This document shows, piece by piece, positions 53,694-62,682 of a stretch of DNA of 64,000 bases. Each line of letters opens with the position of its first letter. The stretch's first letter is position 1. A program made the position numbers and the translations under genes. The stretch comes from Roseiflexus sp. RS-1 (lineage in GTDB: Bacteria; Chloroflexota; Chloroflexia; Chloroflexales; Roseiflexaceae): positions 992,001 through 1,056,000 of the forward strand of contig NC_009523.1 of assembly GCF_000016665.1 (NCBI RefSeq), read 5' to 3'. Below the pieces are notes generated by a model, which made no database searches, was not told where the DNA came from, and was given only the letters and a program-made list of their open reading frames with translations.

Positions 53694-55517
53694 CTACTCG
53701 ACCTCTACCGTCTCGCGCTCGCTGGCTGCCGCGATGCGCGCCGCACGTTCACGCAACCGCAGACCGCCGCCAATCGCACCGGCTGCTGCCAGCGCCAGCA
53801 ACCAGGCAGGCAGCGACTCGCCGCCGGTGCGCGGCAGCGCGGCTGGCGTTTCCACCGGTGCAGGCGCTGGCGCTGCCACGCCCGCTACGCCCGGCAACAC
53901 GCCATCCTGCACGATGCGTCCCTCAACCTGCGGATTGACCGGCGAACGCGCTTGCAGGTATTCCACCAGAACATCAGCATCGAGAAAACCGGTATCGACC
54001 TTGTTCGTGCCCCGCTGCAAAACGCTGTAGCCGTCGCCGCCGCCGGCGATGAAGTTGTTCACGACCACCCGGTAGCTGGCATTCGGGTCGATTGGCACAA
54101 ACCCGCCCCTGCCATCAGAGACCTGGATGCCGGTGATGCGGCTCCCGGCTGGCGCCGAGGCGCTCCAGCTATAGCGCATTCCGCCGACCTGCGGGAAGCG
54201 TCCTGCAGACTGCTCCACCTGGCTGACGCCGTTCTCCAGCGCTTCCTTCACCTGCGCGCCGGTGAGGGTCAAAAGCACGAGCGTGTTGCCGAACGGCATC
54301 ACTTCGAGCACCTGACCAAGCGTAATACGTCCTTCGGGAATGCTGGTGCGGATACCGCCGCCGTTCATAATCGCCAGTTGCGCACCGGCCGGCGCCGTCT
54401 TCGCCAGCATCGAGTCCGCGATCAGGTTCCCCAGGTTGGTCTCCTTCGAGCGCACATCAGCGCGGGCGCCGTTCAGCGCAACCCGCGTTTCGCCGACCGG
54501 CGTGGCGCGCAGTTGATCCAGCGGACCTCTGAACGTCCTGATCCGGTTCTCGAAACCGCCATCTGGATCGATGGCAGGCCGCACTTCGGTGGGGCGCCCT
54601 GCGACGACGCGCGTCACGTCGCCATTGGCATCAAACCCGATCGTCAGGTCGCCGAGCCAGCGCCCCCATTCCCAGTCATGCGCCACAATGACCGGCTTGC
54701 CGGAAGGAGAGGCGATAACTTCAGGGTAGGGGCGATTGGGATCAGGCGGGTTGATCATCGGACCCATCGGGGTATGGCTATGTCCGCCAATGATCACCGA
54801 CAGACCGTCCACCCGGCGCGCCAGTTCGCGGTCTGCCTGAATGCCGACATGGGTCAGCGCAATAATCTTGTTCACGCCATCGCGGCGCAGCGACGCCACT
54901 CCCAGACGCACCGCCTCGATATAGTTTGTGAACCTTACGCCGGGACCGGGATTGCTGAGCACCGGGGTATCCTCGGTTGTCACACCGATAATGCCGATCG
55001 GTTGCCCACCGACCCAGATCACAACCCACGGCTTGATCAGGCCCGCCAGCGGCGACGAGCGATCAACCTGAATATTCGCGCTGAGCAGCGGGAACGTTGC
55101 ACCGCGCGCAAAATCCACCAGCGGCCCCTGCCCAATGTCGAACTCGTGGTTGCCAATCGCCATGGCATCGTATTTGAGGGCGTTGTAGAACTCCAGATCG
55201 GCAAGACCGCGGTACTGGTTAAAATAGAGCGTTCCCTGGAACACATCGCCGGCGTCGAGCAACAACTGGTTGCCGCCTTCCCCGCGGATCGCATCGATCA
55301 GGGTCTTGCGCCGCGAGACGCCGCCGTGCACCGGGTTGTTCCCGCTGAAGACCGGCTCGATGCGCGCGTGGTGATCATTCGTGTGAATGATCCGAAGCGT
55401 GTAAACTTCCGGACCGGCGCCATGGACCGTCAATGCCGTTGCGAGATAGGCGATCGTGCCTGAACCGACCGCCATCGTTTTCACGAAGGTCCGCCGCGAA
55501 ATGGTGGGCACAGCCAT
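53694..55517 (-). CDS. Tat-exported 5'-nucleotidase with LPxTG-like C-terminus
   Basis: A 607-residue protein. The N-terminus has a twin-arginine signal (ISRRTFVKTMAVGSG). The metallophosphatase domain carries IIHTNDHHARIEP, LLLDAGDVFQG, AIGNHEFD and IIGGHSHTPMGP; the C-terminal nucleotidase domain has ETNLGNLIADSML, NGGGIRTSIPEG and NNFIAGGGDGY. It would hydrolyse nucleotides or UDP-sugars outside the cell. After a Pro/Ala stretch comes LPRTGGESLPAWLLALAAAG, then RLRERAAR: an LPxTG-like motif, hydrophobic span and basic tail as in sortase substrates. AGGAGAG precedes ATG 55517. Confidence 0.92.
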   Translation of the reverse strand: MAVPTISRRTFVKTMAVGSGTIAYLATALTVHGAGPEVYTLRIIHTNDHHARIEPVFSGNNPVHGGVSRRKTLIDAIRGEGGNQLLLDAGDVFQGTLYFNQYRGLADLEFYNALKYDAMAIGNHEFDIGQGPLVDFARGATFPLLSANIQVDRSSPLAGLIKPWVVIWVGGQPIGIIGVTTEDTPVLSNPGPGVRFTNYIEAVRLGVASLRRDGVNKIIALTHVGIQADRELARRVDGLSVIIGGHSHTPMGPMINPPDPNRPYPEVIASPSGKPVIVAHDWEWGRWLGDLTIGFDANGDVTRVVAGRPTEVRPAIDPDGGFENRIRTFRGPLDQLRATPVGETRVALNGARADVRSKETNLGNLIADSMLAKTAPAGAQLAIMNGGGIRTSIPEGRITLGQVLEVMPFGNTLVLLTLTGAQVKEALENGVSQVEQSAGRFPQVGGMRYSWSASAPAGSRITGIQVSDGRGGFVPIDPNASYRVVVNNFIAGGGDGYSVLQRGTNKVDTGFLDADVLVEYLQARSPVNPQVEGRIVQDGVLPGVAGVAAPAPAPVETPAALPRTGGESLPAWLLALAAAGAIGGGLRLRERAARIAAASERETVEVE

Positions 55518-55979
55518 ATTCCTCTCTCCTCTGGCTCTTCTCATCCGACAATGCTGCTTGCAACATGGATATGGAGCGAGCGTACTATACCACATTCTGA
55601 CGACCGGTTGTGCAGGGGAGCGGAAAGGCGCAGGCGACGCGCAGCGCCACGTTGCGCGCCCGCCGTTGTCTCACCACGGAATGCACTGCGGACACGGAGC
55701 GACAAACCGCGTGCGAGGGACGGATGAGGTACTGATGTACGATAGCGTCGGTGAGAAAGAGACGCAGCGATGGTTCATCCCTTCTTGCGCTACAATAAAC
55801 AAGAATCCTGCCTTGCCTTCTGGGATGTTTGCTGGACAGCAGTCGCGTGTGAGGAAGCGGCAGCGCGTGTGCAGGAAGCCGACAAAGAGCGCGCTCAGGC
55901 CGACCGATGCTGAACGAGTCGCTGAACAGTCCAGGTATGTCTGTTGCCACTCATTTTTGACATAAGCAGGGAGTTCACC
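55518..55979. other. Intergenic region with a possible Uma2 remnant
   Basis: No intact gene. At 55842-55913 the plus strand reads ACEEAAARVQEADKERAQAD then a stop, which resembles the coiled-coil tail of Uma2-family (DUF820) nucleases. Upstream homology is absent. Weak, motif-level evidence only. Confidence 0.3.
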
Positions 55980-56294
55980 ATGGATCAAACAGTGTCGTCT
56001 CTTTCAGATGTGTCTTTTCAGGCACTCGAAGCATTCTGCCGCAGGCGCCACATTCGACAGCTCTCGCTGTTCGGATCAGTGGTGCGCGGCGATTTCAGAC
56101 CGGACAGTGACATAGATGTCCTGGTAGAGTTTGAGCCTGGCGCGCGGATCGGATTCCTGGCGCTCAGCCGCATGCAGCGCGAACTGACAGATCTCTTTCG
56201 GCGTCCGGTTGACCTGGTACCCCGCGCGGGCTTGAAACCCACTATTCGGGCGCACATCCTGGAGCAAGAAAAGGTGCTCTATGCGACGATCTGA
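55980..56294 (+). CDS. MNT-type nucleotidyltransferase (MntA-like antitoxin), orphan
   Basis: A 104-residue protein with the minimal nucleotidyltransferase motif SLFGSVVRGDFRPDSDIDVLVEF (GS..R..SDID). MntA proteins AMPylate and silence HEPN toxins. ATG 55980 is chosen with AGGGAG upstream. No HEPN gene is found on either side: downstream is repeat DNA and tRNA genes. It therefore looks orphaned. Confidence 0.85.
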   Translation: MDQTVSSLSDVSFQALEAFCRRRHIRQLSLFGSVVRGDFRPDSDIDVLVEFEPGARIGFLALSRMQRELTDLFRRPVDLVPRAGLKPTIRAHILEQEKVLYATI

Positions 56295-56374
56295 TCGGTG
56301 CAGGCGATCCGACGATGGTTCAACCGGAAGCGGGCAGGATCAACAGCGACGGGGAAAAGCCAGCATGAATGACT

Positions 56375-56535
56375 TCGCTGGAAAAACGCATAGCTGAGAC
56401 GACGAGCGCGCGGAGAGTCACAAAAACGAAACACGATGGATGCATAGCGAAGCGTGCGTGTGCGTGACGCAATGTGGCATCTTTCTCTGCGAACGCTGCG
56501 CCTCTAGGGTGACATACCCTTTTTGCAGTGGACTC
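56375..56535. repeat. Single unit related to the 53398 duplication
   Basis: Shares GGAAAAACGCA, GGCATCTTTCTCTGCGAACGC, GGGTGACATACCC and TTTTTGCAGTGGACTC with 53340-53640. Noncoding. Confidence 0.65.
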
Positions 56536-56542
56536 GCGAATC

Positions 56543-56570
56543 AAAAAGGCTCACCGCAGTGAGCCTTTTT
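56543..56570 (-). terminator. Intrinsic terminator of the tRNA-Glu/tRNA-Asp unit
   Basis: AAAAAGGCTCAC / GTGAGCCTTTTT, twelve pairs with loop CGCA, with A and T runs on both sides, so it can stop transcription from either direction. It lies ten bases after tRNA-Asp. Confidence 0.85.
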
Positions 56571-56579
56571 GCCGCCTTC

Positions 56580-56655
56580 TGGCGGGCCCGACGGGATTTG
56601 AACCCGCGCTCTGAGCCTTGACAGGGCTCCATGTTAACCGCTACACCACGGGCCC
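56580..56655 (-). tRNA. tRNA-Asp (GTC)
   Basis: Minus-strand cloverleaf: acceptor GGGCCCG/CGGGCCC, discriminator G, CCA encoded; anticodon loop CTGTCAA; T-arm GCGGGTTCAAATCCCGT. It is the second of two adjacent tRNA genes. Confidence 0.95.
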
Positions 56656-56663
56656 GTATGAAC

Positions 56664-56740
56664 TGGTGACCCCAGCGGGATTCGAACCCGCGATCTCCAC
56701 CTTGAGAGGGTGGCGTCCTAGGCCGCTAGACGATGGGGCC
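56664..56740 (-). tRNA. tRNA-Glu (CTC)
   Basis: Minus-strand cloverleaf: acceptor GGCCCCA/TGGGGTC (one G-T pair), CCA encoded; anticodon loop CTCTCAA; T-arm GCGGGTTCGAATCCCGC. Eight bases upstream of tRNA-Asp, so a single transcript is likely. Confidence 0.95.
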
Positions 56741-56826
56741 TGATCTTTCCGTCGGCCCGAACTCCTCGCGGCCCCGACATCCGCTATTATACCAGCAAGT
56801 GTGAAACATTGCAAATCAGCAACAGG

Positions 56827-57072
56827 TCATGCGGGTTGATCGAAGCGCGATCTGTCATGGTCAACTGCACGCTGAAGGATGACTGGATCGCGCCGTACCC
56901 GGATCAGGCGTGCTGCTGCGAATAGCTCGTTACAGCCCAAGTGGAAAACGGCGCGCCGGAGTAACGCGCGCTCGACGCTGGCGCGAGCACAGCGTCGCTG
57001 CCCTGGCGCACCGATGGCGTGGCTGGCATCCCACAATGGTTCGTCTCCTGCCTTCAGGATAGATCGGCGCAC
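56827..57072 (-). CDS. Small hypothetical protein overlapping the upstream gene
   Basis: From GTG 57072 an 81-residue frame (..ILKAGDEPLWDASHAIG.., ALLRRAVFHLGCNELFAAARLIRV) overlaps the end of the gene at 57054 by 19 bases. The frame is helical and not low-complexity, which hints at coding. No ribosome site stands out and I know no family. It may be chance. Confidence 0.3.
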   Translation of the reverse strand: MRRSILKAGDEPLWDASHAIGAPGQRRCARASVERALLRRAVFHLGCNELFAAARLIRVRRDPVILQRAVDHDRSRFDQPA

Positions 57073-57626
57073 CGGTGCGCCAGGTGCTGCCACTCCTCGA
57101 CCAGTTGCTCGATGGCGATGCGAAAGGTGTGCTTCGTCGACTCTTCCGCGCACCGACGCCGGTATGCGAGACCATACGTGTGGCGCACCCACATTTCGTA
57201 CTGCGCGATCCATTCAAGCAGCGCAACAAACTGCCGATGCATCCGCTGCCGCGTCTCCGGTTCCGGTGGGATGTCTGCGGGGTGTATCTGGTCGGGCAAC
57301 CAGGGCAAACGCTGCGCGTTGAGCGGCGCAGTCCACACTGGGGTAAACTCGTACCGCCTGAGATAGACGCCACCCTCTGCCGGGTTGCCGTAGAAGGCGC
57401 CGAAGCCCCACAACACGACATGCGTCCCCGACCCAAGCGCCATCAGATAGGCGCTGCTCCCAACTGCACCGGATGGCGGTCGCTGACGAGAGAACCCATA
57501 CGCCAGCAGGAGATTCCCTTCACCACGACGAATATCGCAGCCCCACAGCCAGCATTGCAGGTGGAGCAGTTCAGCGCCGCGCCGCTGGATCGGTTCGGGC
57601 AGGACAATACAGGCGTCGGGTGTCAT
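57054..57626 (-). CDS. Hypothetical protein
   Basis: A 190-residue soluble protein; ATG 57626 is preceded by GATCAGGAGC. It opens TPDACIVLPEPIQRRGAELLHLQCWLWGCDIR and ends with a helical, His- and Trp-rich part (VEEWQHLAHRCADLS). No catalytic motif or membrane segment is visible and I do not recognise a family. It stands between the tRNA genes and the polysaccharide cluster. Composition matches the host. Confidence 0.65.
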   Translation of the reverse strand: MTPDACIVLPEPIQRRGAELLHLQCWLWGCDIRRGEGNLLLAYGFSRQRPPSGAVGSSAYLMALGSGTHVVLWGFGAFYGNPAEGGVYLRRYEFTPVWTAPLNAQRLPWLPDQIHPADIPPEPETRQRMHRQFVALLEWIAQYEMWVRHTYGLAYRRRCAEESTKHTFRIAIEQLVEEWQHLAHRCADLS

Positions 57627-57780
57627 CGCCTGCTCCTGATCGTTCGCAGTGGTTTCCCTGTCCGTCAATGATAGCAACTACCATTTTTGGATGACGCAAT
57701 AATAGTGCCACTCAATGGTTTCGTCAACCAAATGGTCTTTGCCTGAACCTACACGGAGTAGAGGCGGTATCTGAAAAACC

Positions 57781-58998
57781 TCAACGCTCTGCCAGAACGT
57801 CCTCGTACACATCAATGATGTGACGAACCAGACGCTCTGGCGCAAAACGCTCGGTCAGCGCACGTTGACCGCCTGCTATCAGGCGATTGCGCAGGTTTTG
57901 ATCATCGAGAACGCTCAGGATGGCGCGCGCCAGCGCATCGGTGTCATCGTAAGGGATGAGCAGCCCATTCTCACCATGAACAACGATCTCATTTACAACG
58001 GGGATATCGGTCGAGATAACCGGTACACCGGCAGCCATGCCTTCGAGGAGCGGCAGGCCAAACCCTTCGTAGCGGGAAGGAAAAGGGAGTACATCGCTGG
58101 CGCGCAACAGCGCCAGTTTCTCTTCTTCGCTGATCGTACCAGGGAAATGCAGATTGCGCTCGATGCCGTACGCTGCAGCTCGCCGCATCAGATCAGCGCG
58201 TTGTGCCTGGTTGTGGGTGACGAACACGAAAGATGCCTGCGGGTATCGACGTACAATTGTCGGCATGGCATCGATGATCATGTCGTAGCATTTGCGGATG
58301 GTCAACTGCCCGATATACGGAATGATCGGTCGGGTCAGGGCAGGCGGCGCCGGCGCCGGACCATGCATAAACTCCATGTCGAGCCAGAGCGGTACAACCG
58401 GTCCCACCCGTTTGCCAAAGCCGAGTTGCGTCAGAACCCCGGCTTCGTGGCGGGAGCAGGGGATGAAGCGATTAACGTGCTTCAGTGGAGCGTGGATCGC
58501 AAAGTTTCGCCAGTGATCGCGCAGGCGCAACGGTTCACGCGCCACCCGGCGCGCCAGGTCGAACCAGGTGAAAATCAGGCGCTCAGGGTGGGGCGGACGC
58601 TCATATGGACGCTCACGATCATCCACCAGCCAGCGGTCGTGGTACGGTCCGAGCCACGTCCAGCAGACCGGCACACGTTCCTGCCGCAACCAGCGCACTG
58701 CACCCCATGCCAGCACATTGCGCGGATGCATCAGATGCACAATATCTGGACGTGGAATGTTGCGCAGCACAGCAACAAGATCGCGGTTCGGCGCAATTCG
58801 CGGGCGCACCCGTATGACCCGAACGCCATCGATCGTTTCGGCGCGCTCGACCAGACCAAGATGTGGTGCTTCAGGTTGCCAGTAGGTCAGGGCATAGACT
58901 TCATGCCCGGCATGCACCAGCGCCTGACCAAGCGTCCGCTCGGGCCAGTTGCGAAAATGGCGACTGATGCCGCCCAGTCCAATGATCAGAACGCGCAC
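57781..58998 (-). CDS. GT4-family glycosyltransferase
   Basis: A 405-residue GT-B fold enzyme. N-terminal VRVLIIGLGGISRHFRNWP; the C-terminal donor domain has IPYIGQLTIRKCYDMIIDAMP and ASDVLPFPSRYEGFGLPLLEGMAAGVPVIST with the EX7E pair of GT4 enzymes. The start is GTG 58998 (AAGGA upstream), where the homologous domain begins; a longer frame is unlikely. It probably adds a sugar during assembly of a surface polysaccharide, with the four genes upstream. It is the last gene of the minus-strand cluster; donor and acceptor unknown. Confidence 0.88.
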   Translation of the reverse strand: MRVLIIGLGGISRHFRNWPERTLGQALVHAGHEVYALTYWQPEAPHLGLVERAETIDGVRVIRVRPRIAPNRDLVAVLRNIPRPDIVHLMHPRNVLAWGAVRWLRQERVPVCWTWLGPYHDRWLVDDRERPYERPPHPERLIFTWFDLARRVAREPLRLRDHWRNFAIHAPLKHVNRFIPCSRHEAGVLTQLGFGKRVGPVVPLWLDMEFMHGPAPAPPALTRPIIPYIGQLTIRKCYDMIIDAMPTIVRRYPQASFVFVTHNQAQRADLMRRAAAYGIERNLHFPGTISEEEKLALLRASDVLPFPSRYEGFGLPLLEGMAAGVPVISTDIPVVNEIVVHGENGLLIPYDDTDALARAILSVLDDQNLRNRLIAGGQRALTERFAPERLVRHIIDVYEDVLAER

Positions 58999-59014
58999 AG
59001 GTTTCCTTATACCG

Positions 59015-60127
59015 TTACATCTTACTGTTGCAGGCAGCCCGGTATGCCGCTTCCACCCGATCTGCCACAGCAGACCACGAGAACTGTGCAGCCCAACCCG
59101 GCGCAGCGTCAGCCATTGCACGACGGCGCTCCGGATCGTTGAGCAGTGTGCGCACCGCTGCTGCCAGCGCAGTCGGGTCGCGTGGCGGCACGAGGAGTCC
59201 GGTGTGTCCTTCGTCGATCACTTCAGGGAAGCCGCCGAAGCGCGATGCGACAACCGGCAGCCCGCACGCCTGCGCTTCGACCAGACCGATGCCGAACGTC
59301 TCGCTGGCAAAACTGGTGGCGAGCAGCAGATCGGCTGCGGCGTAGATCGACGGGAGACGTTCACGTGGCAGGGCGCCCAGGAAGTGTACCCGCTCCGCCA
59401 GTCCCAGTTCCTGTGCCAGTCGCTCCAGGTCTGCGCGAGTTTCGCCATCGCCGACGATCATCAGATGCGCACGCGGAATCTCCTGTAAGGCGTGGAGAGC
59501 AACATCGACCCCCTTCCAGGGTTGCAGCCGACCGACCCACAAGAGGAGCGGTGTTCCATCGGTGCGAACGATGTTGGGATCGGGCGCTGTCGGACGAAAC
59601 AGGTTCGTGTCGATCCCGTTGAACACGACAGTCGGCTCGAACCCGTAGCGTGTTGCCACAGTGCGAGCATTGAAACGACTGCACGATACTGCGGCATCGA
59701 TGCGCGGCGCGAGCAGTGTGTCGCCCGGATAGAAATCTTCGCCGTGGCACCCCAGCACCACCCGCGCTCCGCCAAGGCGTCGCGCCAGGAGCGCCGGACC
59801 CAGGTCATACGGTTTTTGAATGTGGATGATGTCGTATCCGCCAGCGATCAGTTCCGGCAGTGCAGCGATTGCCAGGGACAGACGTTCGAGCAGTTTGGCT
59901 TCGGCATATGCGCGGCGGAGCAACGGCAGCGTCTGAAACCGATAGCGATCAATAAACGGGAACATCAGCACCCGAACTCCCGGCGCCAGCTCACGGCGTT
60001 TCCCCACTCCGCCGATAATTGTCACTGCGTGCCCGCGACGCGCCAGTTCGCGCCCCAGGTCCCATACAAAACTTTCCACACCGCCAAACTTTGTTGTCGT
60101 TGTCAGATTGTAGAGTGCAATGCGCAT
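59015..60127 (-). CDS. GT4-family glycosyltransferase
   Basis: A 370-residue GT-B enzyme: GGVESFVWDLGRELARRGHAV, GCHGEDFYPGD, VFNGIDTNLFRP, LLLWVGRLQPWKGVDVAL and SETFGIGLVEAQACGLPVVAS (EX7E-type). It is a retaining transferase on nucleotide-sugar donors. It begins 27 bases after the flippase stop and ends 16 bases before the next transferase, so it is in the same transcript. Confidence 0.92.
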   Translation of the reverse strand: MRIALYNLTTTTKFGGVESFVWDLGRELARRGHAVTIIGGVGKRRELAPGVRVLMFPFIDRYRFQTLPLLRRAYAEAKLLERLSLAIAALPELIAGGYDIIHIQKPYDLGPALLARRLGGARVVLGCHGEDFYPGDTLLAPRIDAAVSCSRFNARTVATRYGFEPTVVFNGIDTNLFRPTAPDPNIVRTDGTPLLLWVGRLQPWKGVDVALHALQEIPRAHLMIVGDGETRADLERLAQELGLAERVHFLGALPRERLPSIYAAADLLLATSFASETFGIGLVEAQACGLPVVASRFGGFPEVIDEGHTGLLVPPRDPTALAAAVRTLLNDPERRRAMADAAPGWAAQFSWSAVADRVEAAYRAACNSKM

Positions 60128-60154
60128 GGCTTGACCACAGGCGCCTTCGTGTCG

Positions 60155-61828
60155 TTATAAGACGCGCAGCAACCAGCGACGCCCCGGCAGACGCATCTTC
60201 GCCAGTTGCTCACGATCCTGCGGTTCCAGCCCGCCGGTTGCGCGCAGCGCTGCAATGAATGCACCTGCGCCCAGCAACGCCACGCATGTCAGCAACCCTG
60301 CCTCGCGTAACCGCACAAGAATGCTGGCATGCGGCGGAAGGTTTGGCAACAGTGCCGCCATCCCCGCTACCAGGAGCGCCATCACGCTGCTCGCCAGTAG
60401 AACGCGCAATGTAAACCGCCAGGGCCAGCGTAATCCCATTAACCGGTATCCGCTTACTGTCACCCACAATCCCCCCAGGACACGCGCCAATCCGAATGCC
60501 AGCGCCACGCCAGCGATGCCCAGTAGCGGCGACAGCAGGACCAGCAACGGAACGACTGAGAGTGTCAGCAAGCGCGAAATCACAATGACGCCCAGCTTTT
60601 CGTAGACGATCAGCGCGTTGTATGCGGTGGTCAACATACTCTCCAGAAAGAGACACGGCACGAGCACCCACACCAGCGATGCAGCATCGACATACTGCGG
60701 CGTCAGCACGGTGAGCACCGGGCGCGCCAGCAGGATCAATCCCACGGCGCCGGGGATGAGCAGCAGCGCTTGAAGTCGCGCCAGCGACTGATATGCGCCC
60801 AAAAGCGTTCCGCCCTCACCTGCGCGCACCCTGGTGAACAGCGGCACCTGAACGCCAACCATCGGTGTGTACAGGTAGCCAAGCACCATCCCAACCACCG
60901 ACGCGCCAGCCCAGAGCAGGGCGACATCGCTGATGTCGTTCGCCAGAAACACCGCAAACGACTTGCTTGCCAGAAAGTCGGTCACCGTCATAAGGAATGA
61001 AACCGCGCAGTAGCGCACGAAACCGGACGGCAGGGCATTGGCAAGCGACAGGTCGGGCGCTTCCTGTCCGTCATCCGACCAGGAGCGGATATCGGATTTC
61101 CACAAACGGTACACGTTCCATGCGGCCAGCGCAACGGCAATCGCGGGGGCAACGAACATGGCGATCAGCACGCCGATGATTGCACTACGGTCAGGATCAG
61201 GAGTCAGCCGGCTGATGAGAATGGCCGTTGCACTCAACAATGGCGGCAACAAACCCGCTGCCAGCGCCACACTGTTCCAGGCGCGCTGCTTGAAAAAACT
61301 GTTCAGGTACGCCATCAGCATGTCGTAGCAGATGCCCAGGAAGAGCATAATCAGGATGGTGAGCATAATGAGCCAGCCAGACTCATCGATGAACCGTACA
61401 AGGGTCATCTGCTCGACAGGCGGAATGCGTCCATCGGCAAGCACCTTGCCCTGCAACTCGCCGATGTAGCGGTCGTACCCTGCGATCAATCCGGCAAACA
61501 CGAGGGTCAGGACGGCAACCTGCGCCACAAGCACCGCGAAGAGCAATCGCAACACTGCGCGTGGTCCGCCGGTGCGGTTCGTTTCAGGGATGTACTTCGG
61601 CAACGCACGGGTTGTTCCCAGGTCGATCCAGGTGCCCAGTCCATTACTGGCGCCGCTTACCAGCGCCAGCAAGCCGTAACTGGTCAACGGCAGCACCGTC
61701 AGTTTGAGCAGCGTTGCGACAATTTCGGCGATCATGCGCAGCGGCACGAACACCGCGTTCCACACAACGGCGCGCGATACCTGGCTGGCGAGCGAAGGGG
61801 CGCGACTGGTTGTCGGTTCGGTTGCCAT
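60155..61828 (-). CDS. Wzx-like oligosaccharide flippase (MATE/MOP superfamily)
   Basis: A 557-residue membrane protein with 12-14 hydrophobic segments. N-terminal VSRAVVWNAVFVPLRMIAEIV and the TM pattern are those of polysaccharide exporters (PST family). It would flip a lipid-linked oligosaccharide across the membrane. An enlarged cytoplasmic loop (~235-255) has charged residues (RLWKSDIRSWSDDGQEA). It is central to the cluster: the methyltransferase stop is two bases upstream and the glycosyltransferases follow. Confidence 0.9.
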   Translation of the reverse strand: MATEPTTSRAPSLASQVSRAVVWNAVFVPLRMIAEIVATLLKLTVLPLTSYGLLALVSGASNGLGTWIDLGTTRALPKYIPETNRTGGPRAVLRLLFAVLVAQVAVLTLVFAGLIAGYDRYIGELQGKVLADGRIPPVEQMTLVRFIDESGWLIMLTILIMLFLGICYDMLMAYLNSFFKQRAWNSVALAAGLLPPLLSATAILISRLTPDPDRSAIIGVLIAMFVAPAIAVALAAWNVYRLWKSDIRSWSDDGQEAPDLSLANALPSGFVRYCAVSFLMTVTDFLASKSFAVFLANDISDVALLWAGASVVGMVLGYLYTPMVGVQVPLFTRVRAGEGGTLLGAYQSLARLQALLLIPGAVGLILLARPVLTVLTPQYVDAASLVWVLVPCLFLESMLTTAYNALIVYEKLGVIVISRLLTLSVVPLLVLLSPLLGIAGVALAFGLARVLGGLWVTVSGYRLMGLRWPWRFTLRVLLASSVMALLVAGMAALLPNLPPHASILVRLREAGLLTCVALLGAGAFIAALRATGGLEPQDREQLAKMRLPGRRWLLRVL

Positions 61829-61830
61829 TG

Positions 61831-62682
61831 CTACTGTTTGACCAGTCCCAGTTCAAACATGCCGGTGTACCAGTCGCGTTGCAGGCGATACGCAGCGCGC
61901 TCCAACCCCAGGCGGCGCAGCGCCGCTCGCGCGATGCGGTGCGCCGGTTTCGGACTGGAGAGCGTTCCACGCAGCAGTTCTTCTTCGCGGAGATCGCGCA
62001 CGCAGAATCCGCAGCGCGCCGCGAGCGCCGTGAATGTCTGGTACTCGAAATAGTGCATGTCACTCAACCGCTGCATATCACGAAACGCAGCGCCCTGCTT
62101 GCTGCGCCCGCGGCGCGCGATCAACCATTCGGCAAACGGGCGCGGCATCCAGTTGATCCCCCGCATATGGTAGTGCGGATCGATCCAGGCTCGTCGGTTG
62201 ATCACCGTTATCAGCGCCACGCCACCAGGGCGCAACACCCGCGCAATCTCGCGCAGCACCTGTTCCGGCGACTGCACGTGCTCAATGACATCCCAGCATA
62301 CCACAGCATCGAATGCTGCATCAGGCAACGGCAACGCTTCGCCAGCGGTGTTGATCACCGGCACGCGCAGGTGGTAACGCGCCGCGCGCAGCAGAATGAT
62401 CCGACAGTAGGCTGGATTATATTCGCTGGCGACAACCTGCGCGCCACGTAGCGCTGCCGCAACCGCAAAGCCGCCCATGCCGGCGCCGAGATCGAGCAGT
62501 CGCACTCCATCGACCCGTCCGGCAATCTGTTCCAGACGGGCAAGCCGGTCGCTCTGGTACGCTTCCTGATTGATGCGCCGCTCGCGCCAGCGCGTAAAGT
62601 CGCGCCGCCAGCGCATATGCCGCAGCCAGGGATCAATCGCCTGCTCGAGTTCGGTTGGTACAGCGGATGGTTGGGTCATCAT
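61831..62682 (-). CDS. SAM-dependent methyltransferase (polysaccharide cluster)
   Basis: A 283-residue class I methyltransferase with motif I VRLLDLGAGMGGFAVAAAL, AFDAVVCWDVIEHVQSPEQVL and VLRPGGVALITVINRRAW. It overlaps the upstream membrane gene by four bases and the flippase begins two bases on. It may methylate a sugar or cap the glycan chain (inference from context). Confidence 0.87.
   Translation of the reverse strand: MMTQPSAVPTELEQAIDPWLRHMRWRRDFTRWRERRINQEAYQSDRLARLEQIAGRVDGVRLLDLGAGMGGFAVAAALRGAQVVASEYNPAYCRIILLRAARYHLRVPVINTAGEALPLPDAAFDAVVCWDVIEHVQSPEQVLREIARVLRPGGVALITVINRRAWIDPHYHMRGINWMPRPFAEWLIARRGRSKQGAAFRDMQRLSDMHYFEYQTFTALAARCGFCVRDLREEELLRGTLSSPKPAHRIARAALRRLGLERAAYRLQRDWYTGMFELGLVKQ

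Noticed and set aside
53538-55463. Long plus-strand open frame opposite the 5'-nucleotidase
   Set aside because: Composition is His/Arg/Gln-rich without domains; the minus strand carries a complete nucleotidase with signal and catalytic motifs.
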